A DNA stretch of 64,000 bases. Source: Flavobacteriaceae bacterium R38 (GTDB lineage: Bacteria; Bacteroidota; Bacteroidia; Flavobacteriales; Flavobacteriaceae). A program made the position numbers and the translations under genes. The notes beneath the pieces were generated by a model that was not told the DNA's origin, did no database searches, and saw nothing but the letters and a program-made list of their open reading frames with translations. Shown piece after piece: positions 34,122 to 45,000 of this stretch; the stretch's first letter is position 1; each line of letters starts with the position of its first letter. Location: NCBI GenBank assembly GCA_009901575.1, contig WXYP01000001.1:682001-746000 (forward strand), written 5' to 3'.

Positions 34122-35681
34122 TTACTCAGCAGGCACTGCTTTATCTGCAATAATACGTTTATCCCTGTTTGCCACTTCCCAGGCAGTATAAAATACTAAA
34201 CGAGCCCTGTTAGTTAATAAGTCGTATTGAATTTTGTCCGGAGTATCACTTGGCCTGTGATAATCGGCATGCGTCCCGTTAAAATAAAAGATAATAGGCA
34301 CATTATTTTTAGCAAAATTGTAATGATCACTTCTGTAGTAAAAACGATTTGGATCATTTTCATCATTATACGTATAATCTAAAGTGATATTAGTATATTT
34401 TGAATTCACTTCTTCAGAGATATTATGGAGCTCTGTACTTAACTTATCAGAACCAATAAGATATATATAGTTTCTGTCTCCATCCCTTTTTGGATCTATC
34501 CTTCCAATCATGTCTATATTCAAATCGGCAACAGTTTTCTTTAAATCAAAAATAGGATTGTCTGTATAGTATTGAGATCCTAATAATCCTTTCTCTTCTC
34601 CCGTAACATGCAAGAAAACAATAGAACGTTTTGGGCCAACTCCGTCATTAGCAGCTTTTTTGAAAGCTTCCGCTATCTCAAGCACAGCCACAGTACCAGA
34701 ACCATCATCATCTGCACCGTTATACACTTCTCCATTCTTTACACCTTCATGATCTAAATGAGCAGAAATTACAACATATTCATCTGGTTTCTCAGAACCT
34801 TTAATATAAGCAACAACATTTTCAGAAGAGATTTCTTTGGATTTGCTTTCAAAAGAAATATTCACTTTTGTATTAATGGTAGAAGCAGTAGCATTTTCTT
34901 CTATAGAAGACAATAATGATGAAGCAAGATTTTTATTCACTAATAAAAAGAAGAAAGACTCAGCGTCATCCGATTTAAGGCTGATACGTCCGTTAGGCTG
35001 ATTTTTTACCCTATTAAACTGTTGTTGTAATGAAGAAAAATTCCCATCATCATAAAATAATAAACCCTTAGCTCCCTTTTCACTTGCAGCCCCTATTTTT
35101 GCATTGAATGCTTGTCTTAGATTAGACCACTTAGAAGCTTCAGAAGTACCACTAATTTTATAAGTTCCATCAGTATTTTTAGGTTCTCCTGCTTTGATTA
35201 AAACAATTTTTCCTTTTACATCCAGATTAGTATAATCAGAATATTTTTCATCCTCAATTCCATATCCGGCGTATACAATATTATTTGCATCAATTTTTGT
35301 AGTTCCAGGTCCTCCAAAAGTGACAAAATCTTCACCGTAACTAAATGCCTTCCCATTTACAGAAACCTCAACTTCTGGAATAGAACTTATTTCTAACGGA
35401 ACATTTTGAAAATATTCTCCGTTATCCTGAGCAGCAGGGATTCCCAACTTTACATAATTATCTTTAAGGTAATTAACAGCCATCTTTTGGCCAGGTTGCC
35501 CAGTTTCACGCCCTTGAAATTCATCTGAAGCGTATTTATAAAGATGTGTTTTAAGATCTTCTTGAGTTATTGTTTCTGCATAAGTCGTAGGATTATAATC
35601 TTTTTTCTTTCCAACTTTTTTTTGTTGCGCCCAACTACAGGTAACTGTAAGTCCTAGAAGGACAAAAAATACTTTTCTCAT
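34122..35681 (-). CDS. Secreted M28-family zinc aminopeptidase
   Basis: 519-residue exported exopeptidase (signal MRKVFFVLLGLTVTCSWAQ). A protease-associated domain lies in residues 130-290 and the M28 catalytic domain follows. Metal-site residues are visible: SAHLDH (HxD), NGADDDGSG (bridging Asp), TGEEKGLLGS (catalytic Glu pair), NIDMIGR and GTHADYHRPSD. Release of N-terminal amino acids in the periplasm or outside is the expected role. The start ATG is followed directly by a good signal peptide. It is convergent with the peptide gene. Confidence 0.93.
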   Translation of the reverse strand: MRKVFFVLLGLTVTCSWAQQKKVGKKKDYNPTTYAETITQEDLKTHLYKYASDEFQGRETGQPGQKMAVNYLKDNYVKLGIPAAQDNGEYFQNVPLEISSIPEVEVSVNGKAFSYGEDFVTFGGPGTTKIDANNIVYAGYGIEDEKYSDYTNLDVKGKIVLIKAGEPKNTDGTYKISGTSEASKWSNLRQAFNAKIGAASEKGAKGLLFYDDGNFSSLQQQFNRVKNQPNGRISLKSDDAESFFFLLVNKNLASSLLSSIEENATASTINTKVNISFESKSKEISSENVVAYIKGSEKPDEYVVISAHLDHEGVKNGEVYNGADDDGSGTVAVLEIAEAFKKAANDGVGPKRSIVFLHVTGEEKGLLGSQYYTDNPIFDLKKTVADLNIDMIGRIDPKRDGDRNYIYLIGSDKLSTELHNISEEVNSKYTNITLDYTYNDENDPNRFYYRSDHYNFAKNNVPIIFYFNGTHADYHRPSDTPDKIQYDLLTNRARLVFYTAWEVANRDKRIIADKAVPAE

Positions 35682-35909
35682 TTGAAATTTTTTAATTGCA
35701 CTATAATTATTAAAAATGTTTGAAATTTAACAAAATGCAAATTTTTTTGATATTTAAATAGCTATTTATATAAAATGCCTCCAAATATATTGAAAAAACC
35801 CCCTTTTTTAGAGTTTTTATAGACCAAAATCGTGATAAATACCAGAATTTAACTATTCATATAGATATTATTGGTAAACAAATCCTCAAAAACTGATGTC
35901 AGATTGATG

Positions 35910-35926
35910 AGATATTAGTAATATCT
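35910..35926. promoter_or_regulatory. Palindromic site upstream of the S9 peptidase
   Basis: AGATATTA-G-TAATATCT, perfect 8-bp arms, 36 bases before the ATG at 35963, in the core promoter position. Candidate operator; no factor is known. Confidence 0.35.
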
Positions 35927-35962
35927 TAATAAATTAGCGGATACTTTAAAGAATTATCAATT

Positions 35963-38461
35963 ATGAGAAAAATTACTTTGTGTTTTCTACTGTTCTCTGT
36001 AGTGTGTTCTGTATACGCTCAAGAGAATGAAAATCATCAAAAAAACACTCCATTACCAAATTATCGGTTAGCTTCTAAGTTTTCTCCGGGGAATTTAGCA
36101 AAAATGGTACATTCAACAACAGTGAATCCGCATTGGTTGAAGAACGGGAATCGTTTCTGGTATCAGTATAAAACTTCTGAAGGTTCTAATTATTATTTAG
36201 TAGATGCAGACAGAAGAACAAAAAGAAAGTTGTTTGATAATGATAAGATGGCTAAGTGGTTAACAGAGATAACCAAAGATCCTTATGACGGGCAACATTT
36301 ACCTGTTTTTGATTTTAAATTTGTTAAAGGAGAAACAGCAATTCAGTTTTATATAAAATCAACAGAAGAAGTAGATGTTCAGGACGATAAAAATGATACT
36401 GATTCTGAAAAAAAGAAAAAGAAGGCTAAAAAAGAAAAGAAAACGTATCACTTTGAATATAGATTAGGGGGTAATTCCCTAACACTTCTTGATAATAAAA
36501 AGAAAGAAGATAATACCAAGCGATGGGCAAATATTGCACCTGATAGCTCAATTGTAGTATTCTCGAAAAACTACAATTTATACTGGATGGATAAAGAAAA
36601 TTACCTGAAAGCTGTTAAAGATGAAAAAGATAGTACTATAGTAGAGCACCAATGGACTACAGATGGAGTTGAACATTTTGGATATGGAGGAAATACCAGG
36701 GGAGAGAATAATGAATCTAAAGAGAAGAATAAAGACAACAGAAAAAGAGTATTTGTAGTTTGGTCTCACGATTCTAAAAAGTTTGTTTTTCAAAAAACAG
36801 ATGCCAGGGATCTTAAAGATTTGTGGTTAGTGAATACAACCAATAGTAAGCGTCCGACTTTAGAAACTTACAAATATCAAATGCCTGGAGAGCAAGAATT
36901 TACTAAAACTGAACTTTTAGTATTTGATGTTCCTTCTAAAGATATAATGAATATCAAAATTGATACTGTTAAGCAACAAAATGTACAGGTATATTGGGAA
37001 CCTACAAAACAATCCAGTCGTGATGATGATTTCAGACCTTTTAAGTTATTATCTAAAAAAGGAAAAGTGTATTTTAATACGATAAGCAGAGATCGTAAGA
37101 AATTGGATATTTGTGTTGCAGATATTAATACAGGAGAAGTAAAAGTATTGATTGAGGAGCGTTTTAATACGTATATAGAATCCAGACCCCTTGTCTTGCT
37201 TAATAATGAACGAGAAATGTTACATTGGGCAGAACGTGATGGTTGGGCACATTTCTATTTATATGATACCGATGGAAATTTAAAAAATCAAGTGACTAAT
37301 GGTCCATATCATGTAGATGGGTTTGTAAACTTAGATGAAAAGACCAGGACACTTTATTTCAACGCTAATGGAGTTTCAAAAAACCAGGACCCGTATTACT
37401 CACACCTATATAGAATTAATTTAAATGGTTCGGGATTAAAAAACCTGAATACAGGAGATTATAATACCGATATTAGTATGGCAGATTCAGGATCGTTTTT
37501 TGTGAGTAATTATTCCAGAGTAAATACAGTTCCAAAATCTGAATTGAGAAATAGTAACGGAACAGTGGTAATGAACCTGGAAGAAGCAGATTTATCTCAA
37601 TTATTTGCTGCAGGATATCAATTCCCTGAGCCTTTCAAAATGAAAGCAGATGATGGAGTAACTGATATTTACGGGGTTATCTATAGACCTTTCGATCTTG
37701 ATACAACTAAAACATATCCATTAATAGAGTATGTATATCCTGGACCTCAAACCGAAGCGGTAGGTAAATCTTTTAGTGCAAGGATGAACAGGACAGATAG
37801 GATGGCACAACTTGGATTTGTAGTAATTACTCTAGGAAATAGAGGAGGGCATCCGGATCGCTCAAAATGGTATCATAATTACGGATATGGAAATTTACGT
37901 GACTATGGTCTAGCCGATAAAAAACATGTTGCCGAACAAATGGCTGATAAATACTCGTATATAGATATTGATAAAGTTGGAATATTTGGTCATTCGGGAG
38001 GTGGATTCATGTCTACAGCAGCGATGTTGGTATATCCGGATTTCTTTAAAGCAGCTGTATCGTCTTCAGGAAACCATGATAATACCATTTATAACAGATG
38101 GTGGAGTGAAACTCACCATGGTGTAAAAGAAGAAATTGATGCAGATGGTAAGATCAGTTATAAATACAGTATAGATAAAAACCAATCCCTGGCCGGGAAT
38201 TTAAAAGGAAGATTAATGCTGGTTACCGGAGATATTGACAATAATGTGCATCCCGGAGGTACTATAAGAATGGCAGATGCTTTGATAAAAGCTAATAAGC
38301 GTTTTGATTACATGATAATGCCTGGACAACGTCATGGTTATGGTAACTTAACGGAATATTTCTTTTGGTTAAAAGCAGATTTCTTTAGCAAACACTTTTT
38401 AGGAGTAGAAGCAACAAATGTGGATATGCTGGAAATCAACAGAGATAAACCTAAAAAATAA
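35963..38461 (+). CDS. S9-family prolyl oligopeptidase / DPP IV-like peptidase
   Basis: 832-residue exported serine peptidase (signal MRKITLCFLLFSVVCSVYAQ). An N-terminal propeller (residues 80-560) includes a highly charged insertion rich in KKKKKAKKEKK and SEKK (residues 140-160). The alpha/beta hydrolase domain has the nucleophile elbow GHSGGG (Ser678; many relatives have GWSYGG), acid Asp759 in GDIDNNVHPG and His791 in GQRHGYG. It would cleave dipeptides after Pro or Ala from the N-terminus of peptides. It may act with the divergent M28 aminopeptidase, 281 bases away, in peptide scavenging. A perfect palindrome precedes the start. Confidence 0.92.
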   Translation: MRKITLCFLLFSVVCSVYAQENENHQKNTPLPNYRLASKFSPGNLAKMVHSTTVNPHWLKNGNRFWYQYKTSEGSNYYLVDADRRTKRKLFDNDKMAKWLTEITKDPYDGQHLPVFDFKFVKGETAIQFYIKSTEEVDVQDDKNDTDSEKKKKKAKKEKKTYHFEYRLGGNSLTLLDNKKKEDNTKRWANIAPDSSIVVFSKNYNLYWMDKENYLKAVKDEKDSTIVEHQWTTDGVEHFGYGGNTRGENNESKEKNKDNRKRVFVVWSHDSKKFVFQKTDARDLKDLWLVNTTNSKRPTLETYKYQMPGEQEFTKTELLVFDVPSKDIMNIKIDTVKQQNVQVYWEPTKQSSRDDDFRPFKLLSKKGKVYFNTISRDRKKLDICVADINTGEVKVLIEERFNTYIESRPLVLLNNEREMLHWAERDGWAHFYLYDTDGNLKNQVTNGPYHVDGFVNLDEKTRTLYFNANGVSKNQDPYYSHLYRINLNGSGLKNLNTGDYNTDISMADSGSFFVSNYSRVNTVPKSELRNSNGTVVMNLEEADLSQLFAAGYQFPEPFKMKADDGVTDIYGVIYRPFDLDTTKTYPLIEYVYPGPQTEAVGKSFSARMNRTDRMAQLGFVVITLGNRGGHPDRSKWYHNYGYGNLRDYGLADKKHVAEQMADKYSYIDIDKVGIFGHSGGGFMSTAAMLVYPDFFKAAVSSSGNHDNTIYNRWWSETHHGVKEEIDADGKISYKYSIDKNQSLAGNLKGRLMLVTGDIDNNVHPGGTIRMADALIKANKRFDYMIMPGQRHGYGNLTEYFFWLKADFFSKHFLGVEATNVDMLEINRDKPKK

Positions 38462-38486
38462 GAGATAGTTTTAAATGAATAAATTT

Positions 38487-38518
38487 AAAAACCGAAGCAA
38501 AACCTGCTTCGGTTTTTT
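38487..38518 (+). terminator. Terminator of the S9 peptidase gene
   Basis: 13-bp stem AAAAACCGAAGCA (38487-38499) with TGCTTCGGTTTTT (38505-38517), loop of 5, then T residues. Confidence 0.9.
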
Positions 38519-38605
38519 AATGTAATAACTTTTAATCGAAATAGATTTTATTTGCATTTAATTGGTTATGAGCGCTTTGTAATGTGGATTCATTGCAAAA
38601 TTGTC

Positions 38606-38625
38606 ATTCCTGCGAAAGCAGGAAT
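38606..38625. repeat. Dispersed palindromic element, copy 2
   Basis: ATTCCTGC-GAAA-GCAGGAAT: 8-bp perfect arms around a GNRA tetraloop. The same arms occur at 5984-6001. Confidence 0.65.
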
Positions 38626-38665
38626 CCATATTCTTTATACTAGAATTCATGTGATTGTTTCTGTT

Positions 38666-40258
38666 TTAAGAATCCTCAGGAAATAATACTTTATTCCATT
38701 CCAGAGCCTTAACAGCTTCTTCAGGCTGCAAGCCGTCTTTTAATGCTTCACTCAACCTGATTAAATGATGCTTTTCAATGGTATATTTCTCATTGTTTTC
38801 TACTATAGGATATTTTTTTCTGACCGCATCAATTCCGTTTCTCCTAACATCCATGTAGATGTATTGATCAAAATCTGTTGTTTTATAATTAGCAAGCTCA
38901 ATTATTTGATTAGATTTAATAGTGTTCAGCGCTTCTTTTGAGTGTAATTGACCATTATAGACCACAGCATGTATACGTTGTGTGTTAGAAATATTTTCCA
39001 GAGGATTAGCATCCAGGATTACCAAATCTGCAATAAAATTATTTGCTACCTGTCCTAATGTGGTATCGTGCTTAAAATATTGTGCAGGGTAGAGGGTCGC
39101 AGTTTTTAAGGCATCAGAAGGACTCATTCCCCCTTTAACAAATTGTTCTAACTCTTCGTGAAGACTAATTCCTGTTAAAATATAAGGGTTAGGAACATCT
39201 GTCCCTGCTAGAATTTTTACCCCTAAATCATGAAGCTTGCTTATAATTTTTCCATTAAAAGCTGATCGTTGTTTAAAATTCGTATAATCGTCCTCTGTGA
39301 AATTTTCCATATTCCTGCTTTTAATAGCAGCCCACCATGCTCTAAAATATGCAGGAGTTAACTTTAATTTCGGATTGTCCTCAAATAGTTGTGCTCCAAC
39401 AAGTGAATCTTTTGCAGCTTCCCCCAGTTTAACAAAATATTCTAAGTTTACCATGGTAGGACATTCAAAAGTCTCGTTTTTTACAAGAGATGCAGCAAGA
39501 GTTTGAATCTGTTCTTCGGTAAAATTGTAATTTTCATAATTGGGAAGGGTATTTCCAATATTAAATAAATGTTCTATAGAACCTAAACCTGCTTCAGCTG
39601 CATCAATCTGATTCATATCAGGCGGAATATGCCCGGAGGTGACAATAGATTTCTCTTTAGCATATCGTATTATTTCTTTAAAAACATCTGATGGGATATT
39701 CTGGAATAATTTGACCACCTGAATTTTTTTTGCAATAAGAGAATCTATAGTAGGAATAACGTCTTCCATCTCATTTATGACTACAGAGCTGGGAAAACGT
39801 GCTGAAGCTCCTTCAATAATTACCCCGGAAGAAATAATGGTTGGACCAACAATTTCTTTATTTTTTATTTGACCTTTCCAATGCTTAATAAGCTCATGAT
39901 TTGTGATTCCCAAATCTCTGATACCCGTAATACCGTAATAGATAAACATCGGGAGATTATCTTGATGTGAATAAGCTCTTATGTGTGCGTGCATATCCCA
40001 TAACCCCGGGATGATGTATTTTCCCGTACCATCTACAATTTGTTCTGATTGGAGTTTTGTAGTACCATGAGGAATAATACTCTTAATTTTATCTCCATTA
40101 ATAATAATATCTTGCCCTTGGACAGTTATTCCTTTTTCTACATCAACAACTTCAATATTGGAGATAATAAGATCTCCCGTTTCTGTTTTTTTACAGGAGA
40201 AAAACAAACTTGTTATAATTAGTAAAAGCAGAAGATTACGAATAGAATGATATTTCAT
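38666..40258 (-). CDS. Amidohydrolase-family lipoprotein
   Basis: 530 residues from the ATG at 40258 (SPII signal MKYHSIRNLLLLLIITSLFFSC; an earlier in-frame ATG at 40312 gives a less likely N-terminus). The metal-hydrolase core shows GLWDMHAHIRAY (HxH), VVKLFQN, SGHIPP, GSIEHLF and LAGTDVPNP, the amidohydrolase-1 pattern of dihydroorotase/imidazolonepropionase-like and prolidase-like enzymes. The last 100 residues are helical and polar, beyond the barrel. Substrate unknown. It is anchored to a membrane outside the cytoplasm, so it likely cleaves imported cyclic amides or dipeptides. Confidence 0.86.
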   Translation of the reverse strand: MKYHSIRNLLLLLIITSLFFSCKKTETGDLIISNIEVVDVEKGITVQGQDIIINGDKIKSIIPHGTTKLQSEQIVDGTGKYIIPGLWDMHAHIRAYSHQDNLPMFIYYGITGIRDLGITNHELIKHWKGQIKNKEIVGPTIISSGVIIEGASARFPSSVVINEMEDVIPTIDSLIAKKIQVVKLFQNIPSDVFKEIIRYAKEKSIVTSGHIPPDMNQIDAAEAGLGSIEHLFNIGNTLPNYENYNFTEEQIQTLAASLVKNETFECPTMVNLEYFVKLGEAAKDSLVGAQLFEDNPKLKLTPAYFRAWWAAIKSRNMENFTEDDYTNFKQRSAFNGKIISKLHDLGVKILAGTDVPNPYILTGISLHEELEQFVKGGMSPSDALKTATLYPAQYFKHDTTLGQVANNFIADLVILDANPLENISNTQRIHAVVYNGQLHSKEALNTIKSNQIIELANYKTTDFDQYIYMDVRRNGIDAVRKKYPIVENNEKYTIEKHHLIRLSEALKDGLQPEEAVKALEWNKVLFPEDS

Positions 40259-40555
40259 AATTGTGTTTTTCTCAAAAGTAAATATCTGAAAAGGTTTATA
40301 AAGAGTAATCATAGTTTTTTAAATAAATATTGAGATCTTTAAATAAATATAACTTTTTGCATTTTGGCTTAGATATCGACTTTAATTCTTTTTTTAGATA
40401 TTTTTACCTAAATTAGGCTATAATTGCTGAAGATTTAAACAAGAATAATTGTTTTTGATACAATAATTGTTATTTATGATAGGTTAATGATTATGAAAAT
40501 AACTTGTTTTTATTAATTTTACAGCAGGAACGAAAGACTAAATTCTCTTAAGACT

Positions 40556-40780
40556 ATGGACGACCTTATAAATAAAGCACTAGAGTTTGAAAATCGAAAG
40601 ATGAGTAATATGTCTACAAGTGATAGAGTGGAAGCTTCAAGAGAGGCTAAGGAAATTATTTTAGCGATTAATGAAATTTATAAAGAAACTAAGGAAAAAG
40701 ATTTAATGGATCTTATGAAGCGTTTGACAGAAAAGAAGAAAAAGATAGAAAAACGTTTAAAAGGAATGCCGGAAGTATAG
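40556..40780 (+). CDS. Small helical protein of unknown function
   Basis: 74 residues, almost all helical, charged and Lys/Glu rich (DLMDLMKRLTEKKKKIEKRLKGMPEV at the C-terminus, broken here for brevity by residue 63). No signal, no membrane helix. The frame starts at an ATG 20 bases after ACAGCAGGAACG. A strong terminator follows 24 bases later, supporting a real transcript. Similar short coiled proteins are common in flavobacteria and lack names. No operon partner. Confidence 0.6.
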   Translation: MDDLINKALEFENRKMSNMSTSDRVEASREAKEIILAINEIYKETKEKDLMDLMKRLTEKKKKIEKRLKGMPEV

Positions 40781-40803
40781 ATACAGAAATTCTATTATAT
40801 ATA

Positions 40804-40836
40804 AAACCCACAACTTTTGTTGTGGGTTTATTTTTA
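40804..40836 (+). terminator. Terminator of the 74-residue protein gene
   Basis: 10-bp perfect stem AAACCCACAA (40804-40813) with TTGTGGGTTT (40820-40829), loop CTTTTG, then ATTTTTAT. Confidence 0.85.
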
Positions 40837-40873
40837 TAAAGAGGTATCAAAATTTAATTTAACCATTTTCTGA

Positions 40874-42097
40874 TTAATGTCCATGGCCATCTTCATCTCC
40901 TCCTAATGAATTTTTAAGTGTCGAAATAATAGTATACGCGTTTTGTATTACTATGTTATGAGTATTGTTTAGCTCTGTTTCCGAAAATGTTATCGTAGTA
41001 AAACCATCTTGTTCAATTCCTTTTTTAATTGCTATCAGATTAAAAATAATAGTATTATCACTTTTGTTTTGCTCCATTATCAGGTAATCTTTTCCATCAA
41101 ATGTTACTATGGCTTCAGAAGGAATAACCTTTTGTAATGTAGTACTCGATTCAATACGAGCCTTGACATACATTTCTGGTAATAATCCTTGCATACTTGT
41201 TTCATCAATGTCGCAATGTACTATGATAACTCTATCGTTTCCTGAAGCTTTACCTATTTGATGAATGATTGCTGCTCTTTTAAAATTATTCTCATTGGCT
41301 AATGAAAAACGTACTTTTTGCCCGATCACCAGAGATTTTATATTGCTTTCATAGGCATTTAATTCTAAGTGAATTTTTTCAGTATTGACTATTTCAAAAA
41401 TTACATCGGTAGCGGTGACATAATCTCCAATAATAGCATTGCTCGATTTTATAAAACCATTTATAGGAGCATATAAGTTAACTGTTTTAGAGATGTTACC
41501 TGATTTAACATTATTCTTATTGATACCAATAAGGTCTAACTTTTGTTCCAATCCACTTACTTTGGCTTGTAATATTTTGAATTGTGAAGCTACTTTTTGA
41601 AATGTTTTTTCAGAATTGATATCTTGTTCTCTAAGTTCTTTTTGACGCTCATATTCTAGTTTGGCAAATTGTAATTTACCTAAACTTTCGAGATAATCTT
41701 GTTGCATGTCGATAAACGCTATATTTTCAATAGTAGCTAAAACTTGCCCTTTTTTTACGGGAGTACCTATTATGAGGCCGGCTGTCTTTATATAACCTCC
41801 AAGTTGAGCTGAAACCAAAGCAATATTAGAAGGATCAACTTCTATCTTTCCATTTAACTTTATAACATCACTTATGTTGCGTTGTTCAATACCTCCTGTT
41901 TTTATACCCGCTAAAGCATATTGACTTTTAGAAAAAGTTACTGTTTTTATCTCTTCAGACCTTGAGTGTTCATCTTCGTGAGTTTCTGCACTGGCGTTTT
42001 TTTCACCACAAGATGTTAGTAAAATGATAATAGACAGTATTGCGATACTGTTTTTTAATATTTTAAAGTTCATTGTTGTTTTCTTTTGATTCATCAT
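40874..42097 (-). CDS. RND efflux periplasmic adaptor (CusB/CzcB-like)
   Basis: 407-residue membrane-fusion protein linking the inner-membrane pump to the outer-membrane channel. An in-frame ATG at 42073 (MNFKILKNSIAILSIIILLTSC, SPII lipobox) gives a cleaner start, but the ATG at 42097 begins two bases after the pump stop, so the start is uncertain. The lipoyl-like half-motifs (SAQLGGYIKTAGLIIGTPVKKG and LYAPINGFIKSSNAIIGDYV) flank a helical hairpin. The protein starts with His/Glu-rich EDEHSRSEE and ends with DEDGHGH, both plausible metal-binding stretches, as in heavy-metal efflux adaptors. Cotranscribed with the pump gene upstream. Confidence 0.9.
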   Translation of the reverse strand: MMNQKKTTMNFKILKNSIAILSIIILLTSCGEKNASAETHEDEHSRSEEIKTVTFSKSQYALAGIKTGGIEQRNISDVIKLNGKIEVDPSNIALVSAQLGGYIKTAGLIIGTPVKKGQVLATIENIAFIDMQQDYLESLGKLQFAKLEYERQKELREQDINSEKTFQKVASQFKILQAKVSGLEQKLDLIGINKNNVKSGNISKTVNLYAPINGFIKSSNAIIGDYVTATDVIFEIVNTEKIHLELNAYESNIKSLVIGQKVRFSLANENNFKRAAIIHQIGKASGNDRVIIVHCDIDETSMQGLLPEMYVKARIESSTTLQKVIPSEAIVTFDGKDYLIMEQNKSDNTIIFNLIAIKKGIEQDGFTTITFSETELNNTHNIVIQNAYTIISTLKNSLGGDEDGHGH

Positions 42098-42099
42098 TG

Positions 42100-45000
42100 T
42101 TATTTCTTTCCTAAAAGTGTTTCTATAGCAATAACCGATTGGTTATTTAGATAAATAGCTTCCAGGTATTCTGTTTGGATAGCAATTGCCAAGGCTAAAT
42201 TTTGGAGGTATTGAGTATACGATACATCTCCGCTTTTAAAGCTCTTGCTTGAAGTTTCTATAAGTAAATCGGCTTGTGGTAAAGCTGTCTTTTCATAGTA
42301 CATTATGGTATTACTATATTTTTTATATGTGTTGAAATATTCATGTAAAACACTTTCTTGTTCAATTTTAGCAAGCTGTAATTCACTTTTCGATATATTC
42401 TCTTTCAATTTAGCCTGTTTTATTTTTGAACGGATTCCTCCAGGAAAAATAGGAATGGCCAACCCGGCCCTGAATGAAGAAAAACGATCTGATGTTCCAA
42501 ATTGTAACGTACTATTATCAGCTTGCGGAACACCCGAAAACGTCTGATTTGTATATCCTAAAAGTATATCTGGCAACATTTTGCTTTGTGCCACTTTTGT
42601 TTCTTTTTCACTTACCTTGGTTTTATTCTCCAAATATTGAATCAAAGGAATTCCGTTTACATCTGTTTGTATTGAAGATATCTTGAGAGGAGTATCTTTA
42701 AAATTATCAACAGTAACTGTAATATTATCTGTCGTATGTAATAAACTTTGAAGTTGCTTTTTAGCAATAGCTATGTCTATGATGTTTTGAGATAATAAAT
42801 TTTGCATTTTCATTGCTTGTGTAGCAGATGTGATGCTTTCTAATTTGGTAGACTCTCCCGATTCATAACGTTTAGAACTGATGAAAGACAAGTTTTTATA
42901 GATACTATCCTGCTTTATCAAAAGTTCCTGTTTAGCTAATTGCATGGCATAGTAATAATAGGCAGTTTTTACTTTGCCTATTAATGCTGACATTTCTAAA
43001 ACATTATAACTTTTGACCGTAGCTATTTTGGCTTTAGCTAATTTATTTTGATTGCTATATACCGTAGGAAACCCCAAACGTTGCGATATAGAAATAGAAT
43101 TATCATTAGCGTCAGGATTATTGAATTCTCCATACCTATACAAGATTTCAGTCTTAGGTAAGTTAATAGCCTCACCTTTAGCTGCTTTTTCTGTTTCTAA
43201 CCTGTAATTAGCAATTTTGACACTTTTATTATTTTGTATTGCTTCTTCAATTGCATTTTCAAGAGTAATAATACGGGTTTTTACGTGTTCTTGTGCCTGT
43301 ATTTGTGTTACTGGAAATAATAACCCGATTAATAGTATAATTGTGGACACATTACCTGTAGTTTTTAATCTCATACGTTTTCTGCCTCCAGAAAAATAAA
43401 TATATAATATTGGGAGGATGACGAGTGTTAAAACGGTTGCGGTAAATAAACCACCAATAACCACAGTAGCAAGCGGACGTTGTACTTCTGCACCGGATGT
43501 ATTTGATAATGCCATAGGTAAAAAACCTAAAGAAGCTACCAGTGCAGTCATTAATACAGGGCGTAACCTTGTTTTTGTACCTTGAATGACGCGATCAAAA
43601 ACACTATTAACCCCATCTTTTTCTAATCGGTTAAACTCTGCAATTAATACGATTCCATTTAAAACAGCTACCCCAAATAAGGCAATAAAACCTATACCGG
43701 CAGATATGCTAAATGGCATGCCTCGTATAAGTAATGCAAAAACACCTCCAATTGCAGAAAGAGGAATTGCGGTAAAAATGAGTAAACTTTGTTTTATAGA
43801 TTTAAAAGTAAAATATAATAGAAGTAAGATGAGCAGTAAAGCAGCAGGGACTGCAACCCCTAATCGTTTATTTGCTTCTTGTAGATTTTTGAATTGTCCG
43901 CCATAAGTAATGTAATACCCTGCAGGCATATTTATCTTTGTATTGATGATAGCTTTTATATCGGCTATTATACTCTTGACATCTCTGTTACGTACATTAA
44001 ATCCAACAATAATTCTACGTTTGGCATCATCACGCTGAATTTGTACCGGGCCTGGTTTGTAATCAATAGTTGCAACCTCTGAAAGCGGAATTTGCTTACC
44101 AGAAGCTGAGGTTACAAAAATATTACTCACATCGTCAATAGCTACTCTATAGGCTTTATCCAAGCGTACAGTCAGGTCGAAACGACGTTCGCCTTCGTAA
44201 ATCAATCCTGCCGATTTCCCGGCAAATGATGTTGATATCACGGTATTGATATCTTCTATATTCATACCGTATTGTGCAATTTTGTCACGATTCATTATAA
44301 TCTGAATTTGTGGTAAACCAGTGACTTCTTCTACATACAAGTCTTCAACACCTTCAACAGACCTTATGTTATTCCCCACTTTATTTGCTAGCTCTGACAG
44401 GATATCTAAGTTTTCTCCGTAAATCTTCAATACTACATCTTGTTTAGCTCCCGTGAGCATCTCATTGAATCGCATTTGTATAGGTTGCTGAAAACCAAAA
44501 GTTGCATATGGAATAACAGTAAGCTTTTCTTCCATTCTTGCTGCCAGTTCTTCACGAGTACTGGCTACTTTCCATTTATTTTTATCCTTTAGAATGATCA
44601 TCATATCTCCGGCATGGATTGGCATTGGATCTGTAGGGATTTCCCCGGAACCAATTTTATTGACCACCTGTTTGACTTCATTTGGAAAATTTTCTAAAAT
44701 TATCTTTTGAGCTTTAGCAGATACTTCTATTGATTGTTGAAGAGAACTACCTACAGGTAAACGAGTTTCAACGGCAAAATCCCCTTCGTCTAATTGCGGA
44801 ATGAATTCTCCTCCCATACGGTTAAATACAATTAATGAAACAATAAATAAAATGATGCTAACAACCATAACTAATGCTTTTTTTTGTATAGCAAAACGAA
44901 TGACTGGAGCATAGACTTTTTGAAAGAAATCCATTATTTTATCTGAGAATGTACGCCTGTATTCAGTTTTTTTACTCAAAACCAAAGCCGACATCATAGG

